This document shows, piece after piece, positions 12,098-24,900 of a stretch of 64,000 bases of DNA (position 1 is the first letter of the stretch; the number at the start of each line of letters is the position of its first letter). Position numbers and translations under genes: made by a program. A model generated the notes under the pieces. The model saw only the letters and a program-made list of their open reading frames with translations, was not told where the DNA came from and made no database searches. This stretch comes from Metellina segmentata (taxonomy: Eukaryota > Arthropoda > Arachnida > Araneae > Tetragnathidae): NCBI GenBank assembly GCA_947359465.1, contig OX375872.1, forward strand, positions 81,772,931 to 81,836,930. The letters are read 5' to 3'.

Positions 12098-12886
12098 TAT
12101 AATACTTTTGTAGCGCACGTGGAAAAAAAGAAAAGAAAAAAAAAGCCCAAATCTTGACCAATGAGTTGCAATTTAGAACTCGTAAAAAACAAAACTTCCA
12201 AATTCGAAACGTGTGGTGTAACTTGTTATGCTACTGCTAGCTATTAATATTATTTGCATTCAGCATGGAATATTGATTGATAAAGCGCAGAGAGTTCCAA
12301 GATAGCTTACTTTAAATTTGGTTTGTTGTTCTAGTCATTTTTTTGTAACACGAATAACAGATTTTGCTGATCTTGTTAAAAGAAATACAAAATCGATGTG
12401 TGTCACTGTAAACAATAGAAAGAGAACTGCTCGTCGCTTGTTCATTCATCATCTAATTCGTTCCGTTGGCAAATTATAAAATAGAATACCTAATTTCGCA
12501 TCGTACTTTATAACATTCATTCAAAACTTTCCGGCTATTCATAATTTAATTTTCATTCATTCATTCCATGTATTATTTTGTTTCTGTTGTAAAGTAGAGT
12601 ATTCGCTGGTCGTCTCACAACGTCCATATAGGCAAGTTCCTCAAATAGATTTCCCAATTTTATGCATGGCTTTTAAACTTTAATAAAGAATCCTCGCAAT
12701 ACCAAATAAAATAATCGCATGATAAACACTATACTGACAATAGTCACCGAACACCTGGAGTAGAAACAAAACATAGCATTCAGTTTGGGGTTTGGCTTTA
12801 AATTTAAATTTTCAATTTCAGAGTCCACATCCACAAGATTTACTATTAAGGAGTAAGCTGAAATTTAATGTTTTTTGGTATTTTCA
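12098..12886. other. A/T-rich, nothing recognised
   Basis: No open frame of note, no RNA gene and no clear repeat. Confidence 0.3.
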
Positions 12887-12985
12887 ATAAACGTCACACT
12901 GTAGTAACACAACGGGCTATTGGCGATGGTCCTTGAACATTCACAGAGGGAAAGATCCGAGGACAACACCACGTAATTTTAAACC
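12887..12985 (-). repeat. SINE-A fragment (3' end)
   Basis: The plus strand shows AACGTCACACTGTAGTAACACAACGGGCTATTGG, then AGGGAAAGATCCGAGGACAACACC. Only the distal third of the element is present. Confidence 0.75.
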
Positions 12986-15314
12986 ACTTAAAATTTAAAG
13001 ACAGAATCTATACAAATAAGAATAAAGGGTTTGGTTTGTACATTAAATATTTTCGACCCATTTTAAGCTTTCTGTCTGTTTTGAACCATCCTGAAGCCAA
13101 ATCCGCCTCTTCCGCGTTTGATGTCTGTCTATCTGTATGTGTGTGCCCTATACACGTTCATACGGTTTAATATACAATATTTTCTTAAAACTTTACATAC
13201 CGTGAATAACTATCTTCATTTAGTGACTGAACTTGGCTGCGTTCGTCTGTCTGTACATCTTTCTGTTTTATGTTCTATTTTGCGTTGGTGTGTTTGTACA
13301 GGCATCACATGAATTTAATTCCAGATATTTCACTGCAATGTGCTACATTTTATACCTTATGTATTAGATTAGTGAATGCAATATTATACATTTCTTTATT
13401 GTTATATTTAGATAAGAGTTTCACGATAAAACACATGAGTAAGTACTATACTTAAATCAATTATAATTTGGTAGGTTTGTGGAAAAACTGGAATGTATAT
13501 TGAGTATTACGATTACTTGGATTGCTTTGCCAGTACTGCTAAAAAAGCAATAATTTTTCCAGTAATTATTTTTTTTTATGGAATTTTAGCTCTGATACTT
13601 TATTTATTTGAGTCTTATTTTTGTTCTTTGCGCAATGTAAACGATTTCCGAAAATTTGGGACAGACGATATTTTTCAACGAACGGGAATGAAACGGAAAC
13701 TCGTGTTGGTTAATCGCGTGCAGTGATATTTTCTGTTTCTTTCGCTCTGAATTAATTTCGCATTTCTAAATTTTGTGCACTTTTTAGTTATAAGTGGCAA
13801 CTGTGCAAGATCAAGAGATGAAAAAAGAATCACGAATTAATATCATTAAAACAATTTTTTTCCGACAGTTTTTATTTTGTTATATTTCGCTGTTTTCTTT
13901 TTTCTGTTTTAACTATTTATTATTTAATAAATTGTATTTCCTGTTCATCATCGTTACAACTATAGTATTCGAGTACAGTATCGTTACAACAGCATTACAA
14001 CTACAGTATTCGACTTTAAGTGGCAGGCAAGTAAGAATAATGCAACCTTTAAGTGTAATTATGCCGTTATTGAAAGAATAATGCCTTTATTGAAAGAATA
14101 ATTATGTTTAAAAAATCCGAACTAGAACTTCTCAAGTATTAAAATTTTTTTGTCATAATCACAGGAGTTTGCGAAATTCCACAACGTCGCATGCCTGATG
14201 TAAGAGTGCAAGGAGTAAAAAAAATTGTTTTGTTGACTATGAGTGCAAGAGCACTCGCCGTGTGTAAATCGTCATTTTTATTTATTGAGTCTTAAGAAAG
14301 GGAATTCCAAATCTCTCTTAAAATCGTCTTTTGTAGTAGTAACCTTAGTGTCAACTTTCGTAATTTTGTAGCTTTGTCATGCAGCAAGGGTTCGATGTAT
14401 GCGAAATGTATTACATGAATGGATATGTATGTGTAGGGTTTGTGTCGAAAGTAAGTTGTACAAATTATAAAGATAGCGAAAGGCATTAAAATATTATTTT
14501 ACTCTACGAAAGACATAATTGATTATATATTTTGATCATCTCTTCATTCTAGAGTAAACCCATTCAAACCAAGTAAGATTGGGTAATTTGTTTGTGTCCT
14601 ATAAAAATGTATGCAAACGTTTCATGTCAAAATATAAATAATGAAATAGCAGTTACTCATTATTATCCCTGAACTGTGCTGGAACCTCTTCATAAAATTA
14701 TTGATTAGTCAAAATGGTTCCGTTCCCTAGGACTTTTGCTTATGATGGTACGTATTTAACATTATAAATATGGATATTTAGAAATAGTAAAAAAGTGATT
14801 ACTACTTCAGTTTGTTAGATAGTGATATAAAACATTTGCACATTTCTATAGGATAATTCTTCCATAAATTTTAGTCCATACTCTCTAGTAGTAACCCATG
14901 TAGATGTGTGAACTCTGAATACTTAAATTTATTAAATTTATAATCAGAACCCAAAATAAATGCCAAGTTTTGTTTGTACTCTAGATGTCCGGTGACTTTT
15001 GTCAGTACATTGTTTGCTTAGATAGATGAAAAATGGGAACCAAAATGTACACAATTAATCTTAATCTACTATATTGTAAATTATTTGAGTTGTTTCCTGA
15101 GTTAAACATTCGATCTTTATTGAAGTAGCATATGGTAATCACGTTTTCTAGTAAGGTAGTTTATATGTAGCTCTAAACTCCAATTGTTTCCTGATATTTT
15201 CAAAGCACTGCATTTACTCCTAGTGTAGGTGTTGGAATTCAGTTCTTGAAGAGTGTTTATAAGTTTTTGAGTCAAAAACCAATAAAAATATATTGTGCTT
15301 AGGTAGGTATGATA
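12986..15314. other. A/T-rich DNA downstream of Limpet
   Basis: Several hydrophobic frames of 60-95 codons occur on the plus strand. Their composition is what A/T-rich DNA gives by chance. No gene or repeat is recognised. Confidence 0.3.
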
Positions 15315-15315
15315 T

Positions 15316-15372
15316 TTCAGTTAACGTCGTACTGGAGCAACACAAAGGGATAGTGACAAATTTAGGGCTTAG
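15316..15372 (-). repeat. SINE-A short fragment
   Basis: The plus strand has TTAACGTCGTACTGGAGCAACACAAAGGG and stops soon after. It lies just past the Limpet polyadenylation signals. Confidence 0.6.
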
Positions 15373-15520
15373 GAATTCCCTGTATGAATTCTTAGTGATC
15401 ATCATTTAAACTGTTTCTATTAACTTTCAAACATGGTTCAATTTTCTAGTTTTTATTAACTTTCAATAAATCTTTAAGCAAGGAAAAGTCATTCCACTTA
15501 GCTGGCCTTTTTGGCCTACG

Positions 15521-15530
15521 TTTATTTATT
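15521..15530 (-). terminator. Polyadenylation signal of Limpet
   Basis: TTTATTTATT on the plus strand gives two overlapping AATAAA signals on the minus strand, about 280 bases past the stop codon. They predict a 3' UTR of roughly 300 bases. Other AATAAA-like hexamers further downstream could extend it. Confidence 0.5.
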
Positions 15531-15807
15531 AACAAGTGAAAAGTGAGGTCTTGTGTAAATTGAGAACTTCTATATTCATAAGTTACACAACAACAGTTAA
15601 TTAATATTTAATGACAAGAGTTACCACGCCATCAAACTGACTTCATTAATAACCTCATTACGGTAAACATCTTTAAGCTACTATGGCACCGCAGCAAAAG
15701 ATGAAGAGAAGTGATGACATTGCAGAGTTCTTCCCGCCGGCGGATTGAAAGCAGATTATATAGCAACAACACATATATATATTTTCTAGAGGCTTTACAC
15801 AGTGAGA

Positions 15808-15965
15808 TCACATAAGTCGTTGTTTGGCGCATTCTGGGCATAGAATATCAGGTCCATCTGTAATAAAACCTTTTCCCACAAGGGAAGTACGGCATTCGGC
15901 ACACATGAAGCAATCGTTGTGCCAGTTGCGATCTTCAAAGGAAATAAATCTCGTTCCACCAATAC
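15808..15965 (-). CDS. Lmpt: Limpet last coding exon, LIM4 and C-terminus
   Basis: After the acceptor TTTTTCTCCTAG the exon completes the split glycine and reads IGGTRFISFEDRNWHNDC. It ends CPECAKQRLM followed by TGA at 15808-15810. LIM4 ligands H298, C301, C304, C307, C325 and C328 are present. The C-terminus ends a few residues after the last zinc ligand, as usual for FHL proteins. Confidence 0.95.
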
Positions 15966-18900
15966 CTAGGAGAAAAACATTTATTAATAGCTGCATGTGT
16001 TAAATTACTTTAACCTTTCAAGAAGTTTCGAAAAGATATCTCACTTATCAAGGTACGACCAAGTTTTCTGAAGACGAGATACCTCGACATCAAGATATTG
16101 CCGATTTTTTATGACGATACCTCGTGGTGACAACCACTAGGAGGGTTAAGTGTATTCCACTATACCAGTTTTAACCACACTCTTAATCCTCCTGGTGTTT
16201 GCTGAGGAGGAGTCTCGTCATTAACTAAACTGAACAGATCTTGAAGAACGAGATATCTCGTCCTCAGTAAAAAACTGACCAAATCTTGATCTACTCATCA
16301 TAAAAAATCGGCAGTATGCTGGTGACGAAATATTTCGTGATTAACAAAATTGACGAAATCTGGATGGAAGAGATATCTTGTCAAAACTACTTGGAGGGTT
16401 AACCAAGGGTAGACAGGTTTTCCAAAATTGAACGCGGCAATTTTTTAATGGTTCATATCTTAAAATTTATATAAATGTTGAAGAAAACTATCTCTTTTTA
16501 ATTTAATTTATAATTTTCAGTTGTATATGTATATTGTTAGTAAACAATGAAAAACCTTCAAAACGCCGACTAATAAAGACTAAAATCTTATAAAAAGACC
16601 GTCTATGGCCATTTGGTGGAGTAAGACCGTCCACCCACATCAGGACAGCACTTCTGACCAGATGATGTTGGAAGTCTTGACTCTCCGAAACGGCCATAGA
16701 CGATCTTTTATAACTTTATTAACCATTGTTTTGAAGGTTTTTCATTTCTTACTATCAATTTGATTAAGTTTCATCTGTTTATCTCTATTGTTATTTTAGG
16801 TTGGTTGGCAGATTGATTTTTAATGGCAGAAGGGCCAGATTTGGTCATATTGTTATTTTAATCAGTTTTTCAATCTTATAATTATTTTTTTATCTATAGT
16901 AATTTTGAGGATTATAATATACATCTAATTTTTAAAATTTATAGGTAACCCGTTGTCTAATAGATGTCCAGATATAAAATAAAGAAATATGTTATCCATG
17001 AATTAGAAAATTTAGTTATTGGTTTAATCTTTCAGGAAGTAGGACGTCTCTGGCGTCTAAAATCCTTGAAATGTTGCTAGGTATACAATATACTCTAAGT
17101 AGTAACATTCTAAGTAAGTGTATAAATATTAACGCTGCTAACTATATTTCTTTATTCTGTCAATTGATATTCCTACGTCAAAGAAGATCCTCTTGAGGGG
17201 TGCTTGCTGTCAGCAATGTGCAGTCTTTCCTATCAACATTCTAATGAAACAGACGGAGCATGTGGAATGACTCGCTGTCGTAAAATCTCAGAGGAGTAGG
17301 TCACTTGGGCTTGGAAATCGACTTGAGACGACTAGATATACTAAGTCCATTCCCAACTAGTATTGCAACTACCATTTTTCATTACGCTCGTCAATTAGTC
17401 CTACATCCTGTTTCATGTTTTCTTTTCATACCATGTAACCTTCCCCAGGAGATCCTCAAACCGAGTGGTCAGAAGAAATAACACAAAGCTGCACGTATAT
17501 GCCAAGCTGTGCCAAACAACGTCCAGTTAATTGATATGCACAAACAAGGAAAATTTTACTGATACAGAAGAGAGAAATACTCTGAAGTACGAGTAAAACA
17601 CACAAACGTACAGATTAGCTTCATGCAAAATTCATACCACGCTTCCTATGGGTGCAAGTTTGGAAGCCACTACTGTTACATCTGCCAGTGCATATATAAA
17701 GTGATAGACAACTGTTGAAGCATCTGGATCTGTGTTTCCGCCTTAAGAACGGCAAATTACCTCTATTTAAGCGATTTTTTTAACGTGGTTTAATAGTTGG
17801 AGCTCGTGAGAGGGGTCATAGCATTTTGGAAATAGTTAAGTTTGGATTTTCACGTGCTATCATTTCAAGGGCGTGTCGTGACAATAAGAATTATGGGAAA
17901 CTTGTAATTTAACCCAGAAGTGTATCCGTAAAAGGAATCTGGATGAACGTAACCATCGTCGGCTGTCAAGAATCGTTTCACGTGATAGAGCATGCAACAC
18001 TGCCTCAAATATCGGAATTCAACGCTGGTCCTCAACAAACATCAGCGTGAGGACTGTGCGCCGTTCTCTTAAAGATGTGGTCTTTAGAAACCGGCGTCCA
18101 ATTCGAACACCATTGAGGAATACACCAAACATAGCCTTTGCTCTGGAACACCATCAATGGACACTTAATGGCTTGAAACGCGTGGGCTGGTCTGACGAGT
18201 CGCATTTCCAACTGATTTGGTCAGATGGAAGAAAACCCCATGAACCCATGGATCCCGCATGCCAACAAGGAATTGTACAGTCTGGTGGTTGGGGCTCCAT
18301 AATGTTATGGGGTTTATTTAGCTGGAATTCAATGGGACTCCTGATACGTCTGCGAGCGTCTCTGACAGGTATACGCTATGTGTGCATCCTTTCTGACGAA
18401 CTACACCCCCTCATTTCTGTGGTAATTCTGATGGGTTTGGCCTCTTCCGTATCGCCACACAAGCCTAAACACGCAAAATTATGGTTAGGAGAACACTCAT
18501 CTGAGTACAGCCATCCACCTAAGTAGCCATATCTCAGCGTTATCGAACACATCTCTGATGCCATGCAATGCGCTGTGGAACACAGAAATCATACACCTCG
18601 GAAATACAACAGAATTGTGAACCACACTGCAGGAAATATGATGTTCAATGCCTACAGAAGCTCGTGGAGTCCTTCAGTTCTACGATACCATGTTAGGTCT
18701 ATGAAGTATTAGACTATTGTACCATTTTTTCTGCCACTTTAGTATTTATAAAGGCGATTTAAAGTGAAATTCAGGCAAACGAGAGCTTACCAGTTATTGG
18801 TTTGTTGCAAGACGTGCATTTTTTGGCGAAAAGTTCTCCAAAGCATTCAGCGCAGTATGGCTTTTCGTCTCTAGAGGTGAATCGTTGCCCTGCTAATGAC

Positions 18901-21900
18901 GTACTGCAATTAGTGCAAGAGAAGCATTCTCTATGCCATGGCTCATTTCTGTATGTTACACCGCCAGCAGTAATAATCTGAAATTGGAAAATACTCTCAT
19001 TAGCTATTCATATTAACAGTTTAATATACGGAAAAATATATTCAATGCATCATTATTGCATACAATTTGCTACCAAGAACAAAATTTAAATTCTGAGCTG
19101 TTAGTTTGTATAAAAATATAAATCACAAAGTTTCTCCCCTAAAGTTAACGAAAGTCAACAAATTTGATGAGCTTTCTATGAGAGGCATTTTTTTTCAACC
19201 TGAATATAGGCAAATAGGTATTTAACGTCGCACTAAAGCAACAGTATGGGCTATTGGCGACGGTCCGGGATCAACCGCAGAAAGGAAAGATCCGACTACA
19301 TATAGGCGGCTGTAGTGTTTTTCAAACACGATTTAAGCATTTATCCAATGAAATTCTAATGAATAAATTTCGAATTGATGTATGATTGTTAATTGGTCAG
19401 CACCAATTAGATTAAAATGTCAAACGTTTCCAAAGAGGCGATAAATTGCAATTTTTAAAGATAACCCCGATATGGTATCATGGGAGCATTTGTAAAGCAG
19501 AACTAAACGTTACAGAATGTTTACACTAAAAATCCCTCTCATAGTACACACACTTGAAAATGTGCCTTTTAGATTAGCTAAATATTTTTTGGCATATACC
19601 CTTAAATATTTCAAAAAAAAATTATTGATTGTTATTGTTATTAATCCTCTGAGCGTCATGATATTTTCGAGAAGTGTAGAGTAGCTTGGACTCCATAACA
19701 CACATAGTAACTAAATAAACCCATTCATTGCTTGAAAGTGGAGAAGCTTGTCCTGCTTAGGACCTTGAGTTATAAAATTCCAAATCCAATCCATTCCAAT
19801 CCTAATGCTTGAAAGAATCTCAGAACTGATTTTACTGATCCTTAGATTTTCAATGCTGGTTAGAATTGAATTGACGCAGGAAAACTTCATGTTTCAGAAT
19901 GGATATATGCGAGTGAACCCTTGGGAGGCGGCATGAAGTTTTTACGAAAGTTTAATCTATCAACAAATTAGCTTCGGTTACTGTTTGTATTATTCTGATA
20001 GGCCACCAAAGTTATCCATCCGAAATTTAGAATTTGAAATTTTGGATATTTCAATCTTTAGGCAATTAATCGATAGCATCATCATTTTCGGATTTTGCCC
20101 GTGAAAGTATTCAGATATTTCGGAGCGCCCATGCTGTTGAAAATGCACAGCATACTTAACTGTATATTACTTTAACCGTGTATTGTCTTAATGAATCCAT
20201 AACTGAGTATTACTTTTCACTCGTGTTTTGTCTATATATACGAGTGAGGTACTAGATTTCTTAGTTTCATGCAATAGTTTTAGTAGTAAAAACTTAGAAA
20301 CGTAAAACACACCTGCTGGAGATGGTTTGTTTCCTTCAAATACCTTATTTTCCTTTATTATTATTATTTGAATCGTTATTTAATGTACCCCGTTTATTCA
20401 TTTTCGGTGAGTAATCAAACTTCATATACGAGTATCAAACTAGAAAACCACAGAAACGTTAAATTGCTAATCTCAGCAATGAAGCGTAATGATATTTTAA
20501 CTGAAGATGTGCATTTGTAGAAAAACTAAGGATTTCCAAAATTAAAATTTTGGGATGCATGAAAGATTGTATAATATTTATTTATTGTTCTCTAAAAATA
20601 TGTTGTGAGTATCTGATCATTTCTTTCCACTGGAATGTTTTGAAACTGGACTTGTAGAAATTCAATAAAGAACAGCAACAGTTCAAAAGCGCTTTTGAGC
20701 CATGAGTGAATGAATTTTTTGTTAACTGATATAATGGAACAATGGTAATATATCCATGCTGGGTTAAGAGACTTAATTTTCAAGAAAAGACAGGATTCTT
20801 GAAAATATCAGAAAAAGTTATCTGGCACGGTACATTTTCTTCCCGCTTTCTGAGTCATTTGTCACTGAATTCCATAAATTAAGATAAAACACAAAAATCT
20901 CAACTGCTATTAAAAAAAAATCGATTTACACAAAATTAGGATGTGACACAAACAAATACTTCATTAGAATACAATAAGCAAATTTGTGGCATTGGCGTCT
21001 TATGGGGAGACCATCAGGCAATTATGTAATATTGCACAGTTCAAAACGTGAGTCCCTATATATTGTCAAATGATATCCACATTGCACAGATACAAAACGC
21101 CACAAAAAAAGACAAAGACGATATAATTGCTCCAATTGTACGTCCTTATACAATGCAATAGGATAATAAATGATAATACTAGCCCACACGGTACTCTTCT
21201 AATGGAACAAAATCTTCACGATGAGACTATTGTATGTATAGCTAAATCTCCTGACCTCAATCCTATTGAAGCATGTCCGGATGCTTTGGGGAGACGTGTT
21301 TCTGTTCTCAACCCACCCACTCGAGAGGGATTTCCCATTTTTTTAAAGGAACAATGATAATTTCGGGTCATCGAGTTAATATTTACCATCAAAATGATCA
21401 TGGATCATCGTTGTCAGTCCTACATATCTGTTTCGACCAGACTCCATATTGAAGCTGCTTACGTATTCAACTCAGGAATCCAATTTTTGGACAAATTCCA
21501 GTTTCGTCGAATTTTATAAAAACAAATAAAAATTATATAATATACATTAAGTAATAAGTTATGGAATAATTTATAACTTATTACTCTTAATTCATGCCCC
21601 CTACACCTAATTTTATAAACTTATATTAATTAGATATTTAACAACCACAACTTTAGATTTTTAATTAATTTATGGAAACTCGTGCATTTTCTGAAAGAAT
21701 ATATGAATTTAAATAGAATAGGTTGTGAAAAATGTCATCATAGTATTAATAGTTTTTCTTATTAAATGACTAAATATCATCTGAGCAAATATCAACAATA
21801 TGATTAAAATGTTTTCCATAAGAGAAAATTTCTTAGACCAGCGCTCTAGCAATGCATTAAGACCACAATTTTTGAAGTACAACATTGAGAAACATAGAAC

Positions 21901-24900
21901 AGAGATTTAAAATGATATATTTATAGGTAGGTAGAAAGGTTTGTTTCCTTACATAGCTAATTCCTTACAAAACTAATTCCTTAAAGCTAAGAATTTCAGT
22001 TTTGTTTAGTGATAAAGTTTTTCTTTTACGTCTCAGCTAGCTTTTTACTTCGTTGCCAAGATAATCTTTCTTATACATTTAGAAATTTCATAAATGAACA
22101 TTGTTCATCCAGTCGTAATCTTTTATAAACTTTTCATTGTATATATACAACTTTTGTACAGTGTATTTTTCTCTTGAGTCGTTTGATGGTTAGTGATTGG
22201 TAAATGCAAAACTTATGACAAGAAATGTAGCAGATTTTCAAAATATTCATAGATCATTCATTGATGTTTATCTGGTTGTGAAATAGCCGTAGAAACAGCT
22301 TTGAGAAAAATGGTTTATTTAACAATGGCCTATATAATTCTTACTAAAAGAGACAAAAGATAAAACAAGAGTAAAAACTTGCCTGATTACACTTGATACA
22401 TCTTGTTGCGTATTTCTGTTCATAACAGGTGGTACAATAGATGTCATTCTCTCTAGGGATGAAGCTACGTGTGCCGATAGGATTTTTGCAAACAGAGCAA
22501 GTGAAACACTTCTCATGCCATTGATGGCCTTTGTACTCCATTTTCTTCGTTCCTTTATGAAAAAAAATAAGTAAATTAGTTAATACGAGAGAAGTTAACT
22601 TGATTAATTTTGTGATTTTCTCCGCAGTGTATTTTTAATCGAAAAGTAAAGACTCATCTACACTCGTGCGGCACTAAATATTCGAATCCGTCAAATCAAT
22701 GAACGACGAGAGTGATTAAACCTGTCAAATCAATCCCATTCTCGTTGCTCTTTTGTCCGATGGATAAGAATATGAAAGGCTGAATCGGACAGACGTACAA
22801 GTGTAAATGGGCCTAGAAGTTATTTTTAAGTAACCGAACATAGGCCTCTTACGCCTTTAGCACTACAAGAAATAATCAGTGGTTAGACGAAAGTTTGATA
22901 AGACATTTAGAAGAGACCCCCTACAATATTTAACCTTAATTTTCCGACACGTGCGCCTACGAGGAGCAAGTTCATCACTATTTGTGAGTTAGCACCCATT
23001 GGGTAAACCGACGTTGCTCTTAAAACAGACAATTACTAACCGGGATTCGAACCCGGGACCTACTGGGTGATCGACAAAAGCTATGTCCCTGTACAAGATA
23101 GGCGCCGTAACAAATTAAGTTACAGTCAATACATCTGCGTCTTAATATTCGAGTACAGGGTAGTTATATAGTAACCTGACCTATTTACGAGACTTGAGTC
23201 ATCGAAATTTTTGAAGATTGAGTTGAAAGATGAGGTTAGTTGATGATTGATTTACCCTCACACTGGAGCAAGACAACGGACTATTGGAGACCGTCCAAGA
23301 TCATTTCCGATGGGAAATATCCGAGTACAACACCTCGCAATTTTGAACCACGGTCAGATGACGAGATCAACACCTGAACTGGCACCCCCACTCTCTAAAC
23401 TTCCCCATGACGCCAATGAAAGTTGAAATTTTAGATTTAGAGTTTGAGGACATGTGCTCCAGAAGTGTGTTCCAACTCCCACAATTACAGTCAAAGTTAA
23501 CAAATTTTGGAAATTTTCAGTGATCACATCAATTTATTTATTTTTAAATTTCATTATGATCAACATGTGAAAAAAAACATACAGTGATAAATATTTTTTT
23601 CTGTCTAGAAAAACGACTGAGGACGAACATTTTAAAATCCATGTTGTAGTCCACAGAATACGCAGTGGCCGCTACTATGCAGTTATCAGTGCCCAACTGT
23701 TAAAGACATCATTTACATTGATGTCACCGCAGTCTTGTGCTGTGTGCGATAAACCTAGAGCTGGACAGCCTCTTATTGCCGCCGAAACTGTTACCGAAAT
23801 GCGCACGACAGGGCTAACTGCTTCATATTTATAAGTTTTTGCATTCTAGACACCCGTACAACTACGGTGTAAGATTTTTCGATAGGTTCTTTAAATGTTC
23901 CAGTAAAAGTTCTGCAACCTCCAAATCTTGCAAAGTGATGACAAGCAACAGCGTATAGACTAAGATGGGTGACACACGAAACAACTTGAGCAGCTTGGTT
24001 TGCGCGACCTGATGGATGAATACATTTATAATGTTCCTGTCATACTGGAGTATAGCTGCTCACAAAATCGCGCGTGAAGGTCGACCATCCTCGACTAGCC
24101 GCGATTTACAAGAAGCGCACCTCGCCAACCTATTGTTTTCTTTACTGACGACACACGGGGCGACATGAGCAGCGCGACCCGTTTTCGCTTTTTTTCTCGA
24201 CAGGGAAAAAACACGACTGAACCGCTCAGAATGCGCCACCCAGGTCGCGAGCGAAATCGCGACGAAAAGAAGCGCGTTCTGGAAAGCGGCGCGAACTGGT
24301 GGGTGAATACCTTTCTACTGCTTATGTCACACGTGGTCGCGGTGCTAATAAAGTCACGCGTGACAGTCGAATGCGATTTACAAGTTTCGTCACCTCCGTA
24401 ATATATTGTTTCCTTTGGCAAGTGACACACGAAGCGTCATGATCAGTGCTGGCCACTGCGTATTCCGGATTTGAAAGTGTCTTTTCTCAGTCGTTTTTCG
24501 GTCTAGAAAAAAAAGAGTTTCATCGCTGTTCATGCACCGATCACGAACGAAAGAAATAGGTGTTGGCATTGGAAATTTCAGGAATTCGTGAACTCTAATT
24601 GTAAATATGAGATACAGAGTAACTTCTTTTACCCACTTGTCGAACGCATATCTTGACCCTCTATTTGTTCTCGAGATATCTCTTTCAAGATCTGGCCACT
24701 TTTGCTAAAGACAAGATACCTTGTAGAGACACAACTGCCCTATTACTTCGAGAGGAATGATGATCCAATTAAGTCCTTGCCCTATTATTAACCCTCCTGG
24801 TGGTTGTCTCAACGAGGTATCTCGTTATTAGAAGAATATTGATCAGATCTTGATGGAAGAGATATCTCGTTGAAACCACTTGGAAAGCTAAATTGTTCCC

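Noticed and set aside
12986..14100. Hydrophobic plus-strand frames resembling small membrane proteins
   Set aside because: Phe/Leu/Ile/Tyr-rich frames are expected by chance in T-rich DNA. None has a domain or splice support.
23030..23110. Possible tRNA gene on the minus strand
   Set aside because: A perfect T arm is present, but no acceptor stem, D arm or anticodon arm can be formed, so it is called a tRNA-derived relic.
24095..24430. Open frames of 78-111 codons on both strands
   Set aside because: They lie in the CpG-rich core of the 23581-24529 element, overlap each other and show no domain.
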